NCBI GenBank assembly: GCA_018857735.1
Contig: JABMCL010003601.1
Span: forward strand, 252,723 to 316,722
DNA length: 64,000 nucleotides
Direction of reading: 5' to 3'
From: Alviniconcha marisindica
Taxonomy: Eukaryota; Mollusca; Gastropoda; Provannidae
Shown here in pieces: positions 23,071 through 62,731 of this stretch. The notes under the pieces were generated by a model, which had not been told where the DNA came from, did no database searches, and saw only the letters and a list, made by a program, of their open reading frames with translations. A program made the position numbers and the translations under genes. Every line of letters begins with the position of its first letter. Positions within the stretch are counted from its first letter, which is position 1.

Positions 23071-23345
23071 ATGGGTTGGAACAGAACTCAGTGGGAAAAT
23101 GCCAGACTCGGGATGTGCATATCGTGGGTTCAATCTGCAGGCCAGGAGGAGAACTTTCTTCTAAAGTTTACTTTTCATGCTGATTCTTATTTTGGTATCA
23201 ACACAACCCTGTGTTACTGTAGCAGGACATAAAAGACCCCAGACATTTGGCTAAAACCAGAGCTCAGAAGCTGTGCAGCAGTCGAGGTGGCCATCTTGGG
23301 CTCCCCAGTCCCTTAAGCCCTTGCAGTCTCTGTGGACGTAAAACA
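23071..23345 (+). mobile_element. SINE family B-like, diverged copy
   Basis: AACTCAGTGGGAAAATGCCA and CGTGGGTTCAATCTGCAGG are A/B-box-like; the body shares CTGATTCTTATTTTGGTATC and CATAAAAGACCCCAGACATT with family B. The tail with CAGTCGAGGTGGCC and CTCTGTGGACGTAAAACAAC recurs at 10255-10345 and 36775-36820. Confidence 0.55.
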
Positions 23346-23617
23346 ACATGGAACTTTAAATCTGCTAAAAGAGCAGGTGGCAAGTTACAATCAAATTACA
23401 TGCTTACACCCCAGACTCAACTAAGTCAGAGTGGGCTGACTATGCTGTCCAGGCACAGTATGGGAATGAACCCATCAGGAAAACAAACTCATACGCAACT
23501 TGTCCAGGAATGCTCATCCATAGTCACCCCAGCTCGCTGCTGTTCCACGGCTGTGGTGGCCTAAAGAGTGGGACTGGTGTGAGTTCAGCTGCCCTCTACC
23601 CCCCTTCCCAAAAAGTT

Positions 23618-23801
23618 GGGCAGTATCCACTTTTAGCCCCGTCTGTTCCCTATCCTCATAGTACTGGTATAGTACGGAATGAACTGATAGGTGGCTATGA
23701 CAATGCAGTGCATACTTCAAGTTCTTTCCATCCGCGCGCGCGTGCACACACACACACCATTTGAGGATCGTGAACCGACAGGGCTAAAAGTGGACATTGC
23801 C
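23618..23801. mobile_element. MITE family 1, copy between PEF1 and WDR48
   Basis: Starts GGGCAGTATCCACTTTTAGC and ends GGGCTAAAAGTGGACATTGC. It has the same inverted ends and interior as 12948-13172, with a CG/CA run inside. Confidence 0.7.
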
Positions 23802-24169
23802 AAAAGTTGCAGTAAAATGATTTGTCAAACCTTTCCGTATAATCCTCATGATAAATGCGTTAAAATAATAATAATCACACCGACAGCAGTGTGCATGTGG
23901 CATTGTGTGTGTGCTTTTTCTTTTTTTAAAGACTTGGTATTTTCCACAAGGAACAATGTCGGCTAACGCTAGCTTTGTTTTTTTCTGCTCACACAGTTTT
24001 TGTTTGTTTTTTTCTGCTCACACAGTTTTTGTTTGTTTGTTTGTTTTGGTGCCCCATATCGACCTACAGGTCTGCAGAAACAAAAACAAAAAACGCTCTT
24101 ACAGGCTCGAGCAACCACTAGCTGATCGGGAACCCAACCTTTTTTCCACAGGAGTAGCTTCCCTTACAT

Positions 24170-24354
24170 AAGGGCGAAAACTCGTGTTGCTTTCCGGCAA
24201 AAATAAACAGACGAGGGAGAGCAATGGTTCTAGCTCTTATTATGTCTGTTTGCCCCATTTAAGTGCGTCTAGAACGTTTGTTCTGCTTTATTTTACTCGT
24301 TTTAAAGTGTTCTTTAATTCAGGTTAGTGCCCTGCGTATTGCATACCAAAGCTG
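24170..24354 (+). promoter_or_regulatory. WDR48: Probable WDR48 promoter/5' UTR
   Basis: The 185 bp before the start codon are free of simple repeats, unlike the surroundings. This is inferred from position only; no TATA box or initiator is identified. Confidence 0.35.
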
Positions 24355-51282
<26,928 letters not shown>

Positions 51283-51416
51283 AGCCGTTCACAGTCTGCA
51301 TCTCCTTTTGTCCTTCCTTCCTGTCTTCCTTTGTTCTTTCCTTCCTTCCTTTCTCCTGCAGTGCTCTGTCTTTCTCCTCTGTCTCTGCGTGTGTGGGAGG
51401 GATGGGTGTGTATGTG

Positions 51417-51475
<59 letters not shown>

Positions 51476-51589
51476 TGGGTGGGTATGTGTGTGTGTGTGT
51501 AGGTGAGTGGGGGTGTGTGAGTGGGTGGGTGTGTGCATGGATGTATGTGTGTGAGTGGGTGTATGTGGGTGTGGCTGTGTATGTGTAGG

Positions 51590-52050
51590 GGGCAGGGATA
51601 GCTCAGTGGTTAGAGTGCTGGACTTGTGATTGAAAGGTCGTGTGTACGAATCCCTGCGGGAGTGGTGGGAGAATTTTCTTCTCCAGTGTCAACTTTCTAT
51701 GCTGACTCTTATTTTGGTATCCTTCCACCCCCGTGTTACCACACGAGCACGTAAAAGATCCCAGTCATTCTGCCAAAAGTGCAGGTGGCGGGTTACAGCT
51801 AAACCTGCATACACCTTACATATGTGGCTTTGCATGAAATGACATGGTGCATGGTTGTATGGTGTACACAGAACTTGTGCCGAGACGGCTGCAGTTTCAT
51901 GTGGCACCAGCCATACCAGTGCTTAAGTACACCACTTCGGTGGATATTAAAATATAAAATAAAAAATGCGCAATAAAAAAACTGGTCACTCATGTAGAAC
52001 CACATGTGAGCACAGTGAGTCTGCTCAAGAGAGCAGAGAATAGCGTTACA
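51590..52050 (+). mobile_element. tRNA-derived SINE family B, apparently full length
   Basis: Head GGATAGCTCAGTGGTTAGAG (A box) and GGTCGTGTGTACGAATCC (B-box-like), then body blocks CTGACTCTTATTTTGGTATC, GTAAAAGATCCCAGTCATTC, GGCGGGTTACAGCTAAAC and CACCACTTCGGTGGATATTA. Confidence 0.75.
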
Positions 52051-52620
52051 TAAGTGATCATCAACCAATCAAAATGTGTGGGTGTGAGTGGGGGTGGGGT
52101 GTGTGTGTGTGTGTGTACATGTGTGTGTGTGCGTGTACATGTGTGTGTGTGTGTACATGTGTGTGTGTGTCTGTGAGTTTGCTGCCACATGGCTCTTGTA
52201 TTTGCTGTTTACATTTCTATAACATTTAAAAACATTTTTGTATTGTTTCTGTCCATTCTTTGTGCGTTGGTTTCCTGCATACATAAGATGAGGATCATCT
52301 TCTTGCATACTTTGAAATTGTTTGAAGACTTTTTGTAATGCGCCTCTGTTCTGTTTACGTGAAGTTTGTCCATGATCTTGTGTAATCGTATGTCAGTTTA
52401 TCTCCCCTTTACATTTGTTGGCTTCTCTTTTTTTCACGCCAAATGTTTGGCAGAAAGGGGAATTCAGTACTTTTTTGTTAGGAAATGGACACATAATCCT
52501 GCTGCGCAATCGTTTCCCCCCCTAGTGTTTTGCAGGTGTGCATGTAAGTTTGTAAATGTGTATGTTGTGTTTGTGCACTTGTGTGTGTATGGGCATATAT
52601 ATATATTTTATGTGTAGGGG

Positions 52621-52624
<4 letters not shown>

Positions 52625-52653
<29 letters not shown>
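52625..52653. repeat. 29-base G homopolymer
   Basis: A single uninterrupted G run. Shorter G or C runs occur at 6217-6238, 35718-35738, 45886-45903 and 57170-57188. Confidence 0.95.
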
Positions 52654-53047
52654 AGTGGTACATGTGCGTATCATTCAAGTACGTAAACGAGTATGTGCAT
52701 TTAACTCTTCATAATAATTATGGCTGCCAAAGAAACCTGAATTTGTAGTGTGGCATTGGCTAGGTAACAGTGGATGAGTTTTGTGCCAAAACCAGTGTTG
52801 GCGGAAGTTCAGAAAGAGCGACTGTTCAGCCACATGTGTACATGCATCTGCGTGTGTGCATGTGTGTGTGTGTGTGCATGCGTGTGCATGTGGCATCTGT
52901 TTTTGTTTTTCTGTTGCAAGTCAGTATGGACAGATTTTTGCGAATTTGACGTATGTGTGCATGCATCTGTTTTTGTTTTTCTGTGTGTTTAGACAGGTTT
53001 TTTATAAATTTGACACGCGTTGGTGTGTGAGTGTGTGTGTCACCCTA

Positions 53048-53808
53048 GTCTGTTTGGTGAGACTTTGAGCAAGTCTTCAGTCTGTTTGGTGAGACTTTGA
53101 GCGAGTCTTCAGTCTGTTTGGTAAGACTTTGAGCAAGTCTTCAGTCTGTTTGGTGAGCTTTTAGCAAGTCTTCAGTCTATTTGGTGAGACTTTGACCAAG
53201 AGCCTTCAGTCTGGTGAGACTTTGAGCAAGTCTTTCAGTCTGTTTTGTGAGACTTTGAGCAAGAGCCTTCAGTCTGTTTGGTGAGACTTTCAGCAAGTCT
53301 TCAGTCTGTTTGGTGAGACTGAGCAAGTCTTCAGTCTGTTTTGTGAGACTTTGAGCAAGAGCCTTCAGTCTGTTTGGTGAGACTTTGAGCAAGAGCCTTC
53401 AGTCTGTTTGGTGAGAATTTGAGCAAGAGTCTTCAGTCTGTTTTGTGAGACTTTGAGCAAGTCTTCAGTCTGTTTGGTGAGACTTTGAGCAAGAGCCTTC
53501 AGTCCATTTGGTGAGAATTTAAGCAAGAGTCTTCAGTCTGTTTGGTGAGACTTCAAGCAAGCCTTCAGTCTGTTTGGTGAGAATTTGAGCAAGAGTCTTA
53601 GTCTGTTTGGTGAGACTTTGACCAAGTCTCTTTAGTCTGTTTGGTGAGACTTTGACCAAGTCTCTTCAGTCTGTTTGGTGAGACTTTGAGCAAGTCTTCA
53701 ATCTGTTTGGTGAGACTTTGAGCAAGAGCCTTTGGTCTATTTGGTGAGCTTTTAGCAAGTCTTCTGTTTGGTGAAACTTTCAGCAAGCGTCTTCAGTCTG
53801 TTTGGCTA
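53048..53808 (+). repeat. ~33-bp minisatellite downstream of WDR48
   Basis: About 23 units of AGTCTGTTTGGTGAGACTTT plus GAGCAAGTCTTC, with AGAGCC variants. Confidence 0.92.
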
Positions 53809-54158
53809 GAACTACTGTGCTGTGACAAAAGTGATTGATTTTTAAACAAGATGGCAATATCTGTTGTTAATTACCACATGCATCCAAAACAGTAATAGGA
53901 CTGTGAGGTGACAAAATTTGTTTGGTCCAGTGATTGCATAGAATATAGTTTGTCTCATCCGGCAGATGTTCAAATGGCATACACCATCTTCTTGTTTGAA
54001 AAAAAATAATTGTATGTGTATGTGTGTGCAACTTTTTTCCATTATTGTACAATATGGATAATTTGCACTGCCATATCTTGATGTGCATTTTAGCAGCATC
54101 ATAAATTCGGAGTTCAGCAGTGTCTACATTTATCCCTGTCTGTTCTTTTTCTGCTCTT

Positions 54159-54190
<32 letters not shown>

Positions 54191-56814
54191 AGTGAGTGTG
54201 TGTGTTAGTGTTAATGCTAGAAGGAATTAAATACACGTGCAAACTATTTGGACATGACCACTTGTATACAAATTCAGTGTGTATTGTGCTTATGTCCTAG
54301 TGAAACTAAATGTGGGTATTGCCCGGAATTGTGTTGTTTTTTGTGTACAGTTCAACAAGAACAAGAATATTTGTAAACCCACAATTTTTGTCTGTGTATC
54401 ACATGCATATTGAATTTGTAATCAACACGTGATAATCTTTCTGCTCCATTTAATGGACTTGTTTTTCTTCAAGGTGGTTTCTTATTTCATTATTCTTCAT
54501 TTTCCTCAGTTCATATTCATTTAAGGTGTGTTATTGTTTTTTGCTTCTACACTGTGGAGAAAAACTCAGTTTGAAAAGGCTGCTTCATTTAAGCGGTGGT
54601 AATACCAACATCTTCTTGCATGTACATGTGTGTCTTTTGGTGTACATATGTATCTATATCTGACTGTAACTTGAAAAATCATTTTCCTGTCACTCTGAAA
54701 CGCAATGAGCTCAAAATGTGCCAATAATGTGTGCATATTTTTGTGTGTGCGACTGATTGCTTGGATGTGCACCTGTCGTGTGAATGCTTGCGTGCATAGT
54801 TTCTTACTGTATTTCAGACGGAGAGTTTGGCACGAGCAGAGTCCTGGAAATGGAGCTAACCCCGTGGAAAGCACGTGTATTGCATAGGACTGCTTCATAG
54901 TCAGTTTTGTCCAGTACTGGATGTCACTGGCCCGTGTACGTTTTCAGTATCTCATCTTGTACAGTATCTCATCTTATACATTTACAATGTGTCATCTTGT
55001 ACATTTACAGTATCTCACCTTGTACATTTACAGTATCTCACCATTTGGGTTACAGTCAGTATGGAATTATTTCATAACATGTACAGAGTGTTTTTCATCC
55101 ATCCATTGCTAGGCGTTTTCCACTGTACCTTTCATGGTAATGATTTGTGATAAATGTGTTTGCTTTTTTTGTGTGTGCTTTTCTTTACTCATGTAGGCTG
55201 TGTCTATTGTTAGTAAACTGTAACCGGACTTGGACAGTCTTGAGTTCTCCAAATTGTTCCATTGATGAATGTGTGCTTTTCAAAATCTTTTTTTATATTT
55301 TTTATTGTGTCCGCTCTGTCTGTTGTTAGTAAACTGTTGCTGCCTTTGGACAATGGTGAGATTTCCAAAATTGTTTCACTGATAAAAAATGTTTTATCAT
55401 GTACACTGCCACCGAACTTGGACAGTCTTGAGTTCTCCATAAATGCTTTGTTCACATTTCTTGGCACCACAGAAGTGTAATTTTGTTGTTTGCCATTACT
55501 CCAGTTCACTGGTTGGATGTGAAAGTGAAAGAATGAGTGTGCTGGCTGTGCATCTTTGGGAGACATTTTCCAGTCAGTTGTAACCCTTTTCCTGCCGTTA
55601 ACCCCTTTACTGCCACAGCCTGTAAAAAAAATTAGGGCTGAAAAGTGAACACATACACACCTGAAAACAATATATTTGATGGTCCTATAACAAATGTACT
55701 TTCAATACTGTGCCTGTTGATACAAGTCCTTTCACATGCTCATGCGAAGTGGGGTTGTGGGGGAACAAAACCTTAATCATTTAAGTTTTTTTTGCACTTT
55801 TACTGGTCGTTTTCCGAGTGATGGCAAGCATGGCGGTGAAAGGGTTAACAGATCATTTGATGTCCTTGGCAGATCTTTTCCAGTTTGCCTGAAAGGCTGT
55901 CATAGGGTCTCAGTCTTGAAGTCTGACTCTTTTTGCACACCACGCCAACATACAGCAATGAGCTGAAAATGGGCGTTCTGGTGAGCTGGACTTCTCCTGA
56001 AGACTATTAGTAGTTCTAGGAAGTTGCAGTGACACTAGAATACTTCGGCAGGTGAGGGGACAGGGAGGGTTTGTAGCCAGCATCTTAATGATGAGAATTA
56101 ATTAAGAGCAGAAGTGCGTTATGCAGCGTGAGCGATGGTGTTTTTAGGTTGTGTACATTATGTATATTGTATAACGTGTGAATGCGAGAGCTGCATTTTT
56201 TCCTGTGAATGAACTTGAAGCATGGGGCAACTGTGGTTGTGGTTGTATTCAGTATTGGCAACTTTCGGTTGTGGTTGTATTCTGAATAAACCAGCTGATG
56301 CACTCACTGTGCATGTGTATTATTGTGTTGGCGTGAGTATATATGTGTCATGTATATATATATGTATATGTGTCATATACATTTATTCATAAGCCTATTG
56401 GCTTTGCACTGACATGTTGGGATTGAAAATCCAGCAAATGGAGTTGTCATTTTGATGCCAGAGAAAAAAAAGTAATTTGCGGGAATGCATGGTTGAAGAA
56501 CCTTTTGAATATGCTATTATTCATTGAAACAGTATTCTCCCACGCACCCACCCCCACCCACCCCCACCCAACCACCACTTACACATGTGCCTACACACAT
56601 ATACTGACATGCACACAGTTGTGTGTTTTCTTCACAAAAACAGAAAAACTTGGATATAAGAAACAACAACAAAAGAAAAAGTAGTCCAAGATAATTTTTC
56701 TTAGAAGGCAAATGCTTGGATAAAATAAAATAAATCAGTAAAACTGATTTTGCCTGGCCTACAGACTTTCTTTATGTAAAATTACTTGAGTTATGCTGCA
56801 TTTCATTCAGTGCC

Positions 56815-57095
56815 CTACAGACCTGGCATGTTTTTGTGCATTAAAAAAAAGAAAAAGAACTGGCTTCAGACTTGGCATGTTCTTGTGCATTCTTTTAAAA
56901 CAACTGGCCTCAGACTTGGCATGTTCTTGTGCATTTTTTTAAAAACAACTGGCCTCAGACTTGGCATGTTCTTGTGCACTCTTTTAAAACAACTGGCCTC
57001 AGACTTGGCATGTTCTTGTGCATTCTTTTAAAACAACTGGCCTCAGACTTGGCATGTTCTTGTGCATTCTTTTACATGAACTGGCTTCAGTTCAA
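56815..57095 (+). repeat. ~44-bp minisatellite
   Basis: Six units of AACTGGCCTCAGACTTGGCA plus TGTTCTTGTGCATTCTTTTA. Confidence 0.92.
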
Positions 57096-57679
57096 GTGAA
57101 AAAAATAAAAACAAAAACAAAACTGGTGTGATTAAAAAACAATTGGTCATTCTTTTTCTGTCAATTGCCCCCCCCCCCCCCCCCCCCCACCCCATGCCAT
57201 GACCAATAATACTGAGCTAAACATAGTTTGTGGCTAACCCAAAAGAGCATCGCTTTTCTAAGCATCATCAAAAGTTTACTCCAAAAGAAAAAAGAAAGAA
57301 AAAAACAGAAAAGAAAAAAACTACAGAATTACTTCTTTTTTTTAATCGTTGACAAAAATGAAAACCATTATGTGTGTTTTGTGACCTGTACCCAGAACTT
57401 CTGGTGTTCTGTCCATGATGACAGACACGCCAGTGACGTCAAACTAAAACCTGGGGGGTAAAAAACAAATAAAACAAAAATCACCATTGAACCTAACAAA
57501 CAAATGGATATCAAATCTGTGTTACTTTCAGCCACAACATGTTTACAACAGATTGATCATGTTCTTTTCACCTACTCGGTGCAGTGCGTACTAGCTAGAG
57601 TAGTAACTATTTGCGATTCGAAATTGAGGGGGCTAGTTCCTTTAACAAAACAACAAACAAAAAATCTTTAGCTGGCCTA

Positions 57680-58195
57680 GGTGTGTGTCTAGATCTATAA
57701 TCTGAATGTACATGTGGTGTCTAGATCTATACATCTGAATGTACCTTTGGAGTCTAGATCTATAATCTGAATGTACACATGGTGTCTAGATCTATACATC
57801 TGAATGTACATGTTGTGTATAGATCTATGCATCTGAATGTACCTGTGGAGTCTAGATCTATACATCTGAATGTACATGGTGTGTATAGATCTATGCATCT
57901 GAATGTACCTGTGGAGTCTAGATCTGTACATCTGAATGTACGTCTAGATCTATACATCTGAATGTACCTGTGGTGTCTAGATCTATACATCTGAATGTAC
58001 CTGTGGTGTCTAGATCTATACATCTGAATGTACTTGTGGTGTCAAGATCTATACATCTGAAGGTACATGCGCTGTCTAGATCTATACATCTGAATGTACA
58101 TGCGCTGTCTAGATCTATACATCTGAATGTACATGCGCTGTCTAGATCTATACATCTGAACGTACATGTGCTGTCTAGATCTATACATCTGAATG
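57680..58195 (+). repeat. ~32-bp minisatellite
   Basis: About 16 units of GTCTAGATCTATACATCTGA plus ATGTACCTGTGGT. It runs into an (AT)n/(GT)n tract at 58201-58317. Confidence 0.93.
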
Positions 58196-58236
58196 GGTAA
58201 ATATATATATATATATAATATATTATATATATATAC

Positions 58237-58304
<68 letters not shown>

Positions 58305-59039
58305 TGTGTGTGTGTGTGCATTTGTGAAACCGGCTCTCAACAAAACATTTCATAGGGCTTTATTCAGACTGGATAAACAACAACAGGCAAAAACACAAAT
58401 GTAATCCAAGTATTATGCAGATAGAAACTGAGGAGGACAAACTGAAAATGACAACAACAACAACAACAACAACAAACACAAACAAATGGATGCTCCAATA
58501 AAAGTAGTATCTTGTGGACAAACTGAAAACGACAACAAAAAGAAAAGAAAAAACACACAAAATGGATGCTCTGATAAAAGAAATATGTCGTGTTCAAAAT
58601 GGGTTTTGCATGTGCTTTGTTCTCCACAGCATAACCTGCTGGTTGACTGGGTGTAAAACACCAAGTTACTTGCTTACCTGGCTCTGTTTACAAAATACAG
58701 ACTTCAGACTCTTCTTCACTGTCAAAGAAACTACAACCACAAGCACTGGCTTTTCACGACAAGTTTCGTCCAGGGTCGGGGGGGGGGGGGGGGGGACCAC
58801 AGACACAAACAAAACAACAACAAACAAAAAAGCGAACAAACCAACCAAAAAACAAACACAACAACAACAAAAAACACAAAAACTCGAGGGTATTGGTCTA
58901 ATATGCTCCCCTGACTTCATGTATATATATATATATATACACACACACAATTTCTTAAACATGAGTTTCGCTAGCGACGTGTACCGAGACTGGCACACAG
59001 GTGACGTCATAGCTCTCCTAGCTCTGCACACACTTTGAT

Positions 59040-59259
59040 ATCAGGCCCAACTCCAAGCATTGGTTTACGACATCCTTCCTCCAACGACTGCCACAGGTCT
59101 CGAAAAACTACCAGCTGCTCAAATGGCGGTAGGTTTGCAACAGGCAACTCAAATAATGTTGCTTACGCCAGCATAAATGCAACCAAAATCGTTTGAATTG
59201 AGATGGAACTATCTCTCTCTCTCTCTCTTTGCTCTGTATGTGGAATAGGCGTGTGTGTG

Positions 59260-59305
<46 letters not shown>

Positions 59306-60840
59306 CTGTGTGTGTTTATTCATAATTACGTGGGTAGATCGTGCTCCTCCTAATTTTCATCATTTTGATGACCCCGTTTTAAATCTACGTATACATTCTT
59401 GATTTTTTTTAATTTATTTTTTACACCAGCTCCTTGTCTATCATCATTGCTTCCTTCTTCTTTTGTTATTATCTATCTATCTTCTTACACCTGACGAAGA
59501 CTTTCTGTCGAAAGCGCTTGTGTTTCATTGTTCCTTGTGTTTCGTCGTATAGGCGAGTATATTTCCCTAGATCTGTTCTTTCTCTTCTTCTTTTTTTTCT
59601 AACCGGAGCGGACGCATCTGTTTACGTACGTACTCGAACACTATGCTGCTTCCACAGTTTTGTTAGTACCCAAACCTATCGAAGGGTGCTGACAGCGCCG
59701 GTGGACACCTGCGCGGAGATAAAAGAGTGCCCCTTCAGTGGCGTAACCGGTTCTGGCAGAGTTTGGAGGAAGGTGCCGGAAAGTGATGCTTGGAGTCAAA
59801 CTCCAAGCCACACTCCGAGCATCGCATTCCGGCACCTTCCTCCAAATTCTGCCAGATTGAGTTACGCCACTGAAGGGGCACTCTTTTATCTCCGCGCAGC
59901 TGTCCACCGCCGCGGTCAGCGCCCTCCGAAAGGTTTGGGTACTGATAAGACTGTGGAACAAACCCAACACCCAAGCAAGCACGCACGTAAACATGAGACG
60001 CATCCACCCCGGGTAAAAAAAAGAGTCCCGTCTCGATTCAAACGATTTTGGTTTTATTTGAGCTGGCGCAAGCAACATGGTCAGCTATAAAACAAACGTC
60101 TGATATCATTTGAGTTGTTTGTAACAAGCTTACACTGTTTGAGCTCCAACAAAAAACTGCTCGTTAGCTGACAGTTTTCTGGACCCTATGGTGTAACTAA
60201 ATACGGCAGTGGTTGAAGGAAGGATGTCGTAAACCAGTGCTTGGAGTCAACAAGCACTGGTTTACGACATCCTTCCTTCAACCACTGCCGTATTTAGTTA
60301 CGCCATAGGGTAAACCAGTGCTTGGAGTCAACAAGCACTGGTTTACGACATCCTTCCTTCAACCACTGCCGTATTTAGTTACGCCATAGGGTCCAGAAAA
60401 CTGTCAGCTAACGAGCAGTTTTTTTGTTGGTGCTAAACAGTAGTAAGTTTGTTACAAACAACTCAAAATAAACAAAGGCGTGTCATTTATAACCGCCAAC
60501 AAAGTTTACACCAGCACAAATAAAACCACAATCGTTTGAATCGAGACGGAACTCTTCTTCTTTTTTACCGGGGTGGGATGCGTCTCATGTTTACGTACGT
60601 GCTTTGGCGCTAGGTTGCTTCTACAGTCATATTAGGTACCCGAACCTTTCGGAGGGCGCTGACCGCGTCGGTGGACAGCTAAAAGAGCGCGGAAATAAAA
60701 GAGTGCCCTTCAGTGGCGTAACTAAATCTGGCAGAGTTTGGAGGAAGGTGCCGGAAAGCGGTGCTCGGAGTGTGGACTGTATCTTTTCTACAGTCGAGTC
60801 CGCCATACTAACCGTCACAGACACAAGACTCTGATCTACA
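59040..60840. mobile_element. Foldback element: nested inverted repeats and direct copies
   Basis: Arms at about 59600-59797 and 59800-60008 are inverted copies centred near 59799, sharing CAAACCT.TCG.AGGG, GGAGATAAAAGAGTGCCCC and GGAAGGTGCCGGAAAG. Outer parts 59120-59210 and 60020-60140 are also inverted. A third copy in plus orientation is at about 60500-60790. Between them, 60150-60425 is a second palindrome (CAGTGCTTG GAGTCAA CAAGCACTG core) whose inner unit is repeated once more. No transposase is seen; open frames here only reflect palindromy. Confidence 0.75.
59474..59578 (+). mobile_element. Single arm of the 47919-48197 element
   Basis: Shares ACACCTGACGAAGACTTTCT, GTCGAAAGCGCTTGTGTTTC and TATTTCCCTAGATCTGTTC with the right arm at 48105-48197. 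It interrupts the left arm of the 59-60.8 kb foldback structure. Confidence 0.65.
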
Positions 60841-61281
60841 ACAATAGCCCAAAACACAAATGTAATACAAGTAAGGTATTACGCAGAAAGAAATTAAGGA
60901 AGACAAACTGCAAACGACAATTACACGGTAAATGGGAAATGAAATCAAGGTACATAAACTCCACCAGAAGTACATCATCAACAACCTTTGACTGACTGAC
61001 TATACATGGACACGCATGTTTCAGCGAGAAAACCGTAAGGATGGTGTTCAAAAACAACAAGCAGGCAAACAAACAAAAAGCATTCATTAACCCATAGTTC
61101 AGAACCTAAGTTGTGTAAACACACACTTAGCACTGGTTTCTCAAAAAAAATAAAAAAGAGGAAAAAAACAACAACAAACAAATAACAAAACAAAAAAACA
61201 GCATGACAATAAACGGGGGAAACATTAGTTTGTCAGCATCTGTAGATGAACTGAGATACTGAACGTGCTCTCTCTCTCTCT

Positions 61282-61747
61282 GTGTTCTTCTTCAATGCCC
61301 ACATTAAACCTCACATTGATTATGCGTCAGTCGTGTGGGACGGACGTAGTGACGTTCTCAAAAAGAGATTAAATTCTCTGCACGGAAGAGCTGTAAAGTT
61401 AATCCTTCCAGATACTACTCTAACTACTGACCAGAAATTAAAGGAGATGAGAATAATGAGCCTACAAAAAACAACTTGAATATAACAAAGGTTTGTTCAT
61501 GTACAGGGTCCTTAGCAATGAGGCCCCAGAGTACATATCTAACCTGTACACACACACTCCCTCACGTTATTCCAATTCTAGGAACTATCACCTTAGTTTG
61601 CCTAGGCCAAGGATAGACATATTCAAAACAAGTATATCCTTCTCTGGTGCTTATCTATGGAACAACCTACCTCTGACAGTCAGATCTTGTCAGTCACTCA
61701 GCTCCTTCAAGCGTAAACTTCGTGCACACCTTGAAGTAGTTACATAG
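61282..61747 (+). pseudogene. 5'-truncated, frameshifted non-LTR retrotransposon reverse-transcriptase tail
   Basis: Two adjacent reading frames (61282-61479 and about 61470-61747) give the conserved C-terminal part of a non-LTR retrotransposon ORF2. Diagnostic blocks are PHIDYASVVWDG, LNSLHGRAVKLIL, FMYRVLSNEAPEYISNL, SRYSNSRN, LPRPRIDIFKTSISFSGA and LWNNLP. An extra A in the A-run near 61466-61472 shifts the frame. Catalytic RT motifs and endonuclease are missing upstream, as expected for 5' truncation. I recognise a jockey/CR1/L2-like tail; the exact clade is not determinable here. Confidence 0.85.
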
Positions 61748-62660
61748 GATGGACTTTCGACATAATACTCCGCCCCAAACCTTCCGACTGTGTGATAGTA
61801 ACCCCCCACCCCCCCCCCCCTCCCCTGTTCTTTATAAGATAAGCACTGACAGCTTTTTTTCGCTTTTTTCTGGTGTTGAATTGATCAGATGTTCTGCTGC
61901 CTTATTTACAGGTTGTATGCTCATAATATAACTGAGTGATGTATGCATGTGTACATCTGGCGCTGTGAACACGCTATGTTTGTGTGGAAATTCTCATGTA
62001 TCAAAATTTCACTTACTCATTTCATGCCTTATTTTATATAAATTATGCCGAATTTTATATTTACTCATCAGTAGCTTCGCAAGGACTAGTTGTTAGACGG
62101 GTTTTGACTGAACCTAAGCTACAATCCTTGTAAAATAAAGTTTTCAGTAGAGCTAGAGTTCCCGTTCTCTGTCCCTCTCAGACAGAGAGAGAGACTGAGG
62201 TTTTCGAGTGATTGCCATTGCAATGTCTGGTCATTTGAGACCTATTTTATACACCCATACAACTCCGCCCAGTCCTTCCGACTGCCTTCCGACCCCCCCC
62301 CCCCCCCCCCCCCCTTACTGTTCTTTATAAGATAAGCATTGACTGCTTCTGTTTTCTTTCCGATACTAGTCATATGAACTGATCAGATGTTCTGCTGCTA
62401 CATTTGCTCATATGTTCACCGTATGCTCATAATATGTAACTGAATGATGTATGGCATGTGTTCATCTGGCGCTGTGAGCACGCCTATGTTTTGTGTGGAA
62501 ATTCTCATGTATAACGTTTCACTCACTCATTCATGCCTATATTATGTATATAAGTAATGCCTGTAATTTGATATCTATTTATCAGTAGCTTAGCAAGGAC
62601 TAGGTGTTAGACAGGTTTTTGACTGAACCTAAACTACAATCCTTGTAAAATAAAATTTTC
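61748..62660 (+). mobile_element. Retrotransposon 3' UTR in two tandem copies
   Basis: About 410 bp following the RT remnant (61748-62150) is repeated at 62244-62660. Shared blocks include TTCTTTATAAGATAAGCA, TGATCAGATGTTCTGCTGC, CATCTGGCGCTGTGA and GTGGAAATTCTCATGTAT. Both copies end TCCTTGTAAAATAAA plus TTTTC. The second runs into a (TC)n tract. Confidence 0.75.
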
Positions 62661-62668
62661 GAGTTCGA

Positions 62669-62670
<2 letters not shown>

Positions 62671-62728
<58 letters not shown>
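62671..62728. repeat. (TC)n microsatellite after the retroelement 3' end
   Basis: About 58 bp of TC directly following the second retrotransposon 3' UTR. Shorter TC runs recur to 62950. Confidence 0.95.

Positions 62729-62729
<1 letters not shown>

Positions 62730-62731
<2 letters not shown>

Larger units (their letters stand above)
51283..56290 (+). other. WDR48: Possible long WDR48 3' UTR, poly(A) signal at 56285-56290
   Basis: No coding signal follows the stop. The region holds TG runs, a SINE (51590-52050), a G run, a 33-bp minisatellite and an AT-rich stretch, ending with AATAAA at 56285. Whether one transcript covers all of it is inference; earlier signals may be used. Confidence 0.3.

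Noticed and set aside
51590..51665. tRNA-like sequence with A and B boxes (also 12.86-12.93, 17.80-17.86, 32.77-32.85 and 35.34-35.41 kb)
   Set aside because: Arms do not pair into a full cloverleaf and each is followed by a shared non-tRNA body, so these are SINE heads, not tRNA genes.
58514..59038. 174-aa frame including MSFASDVYRDWHTGDVIALL
   Set aside because: Crosses a G run, A-rich simple sequence and an AT/CA microsatellite. No domain is recognised; probably chance.
59434..60090. 218-aa frame and an antisense 145-aa frame with similar peptides
   Set aside because: The similarity between strands comes from the large inverted repeat; no domain or splice signal.
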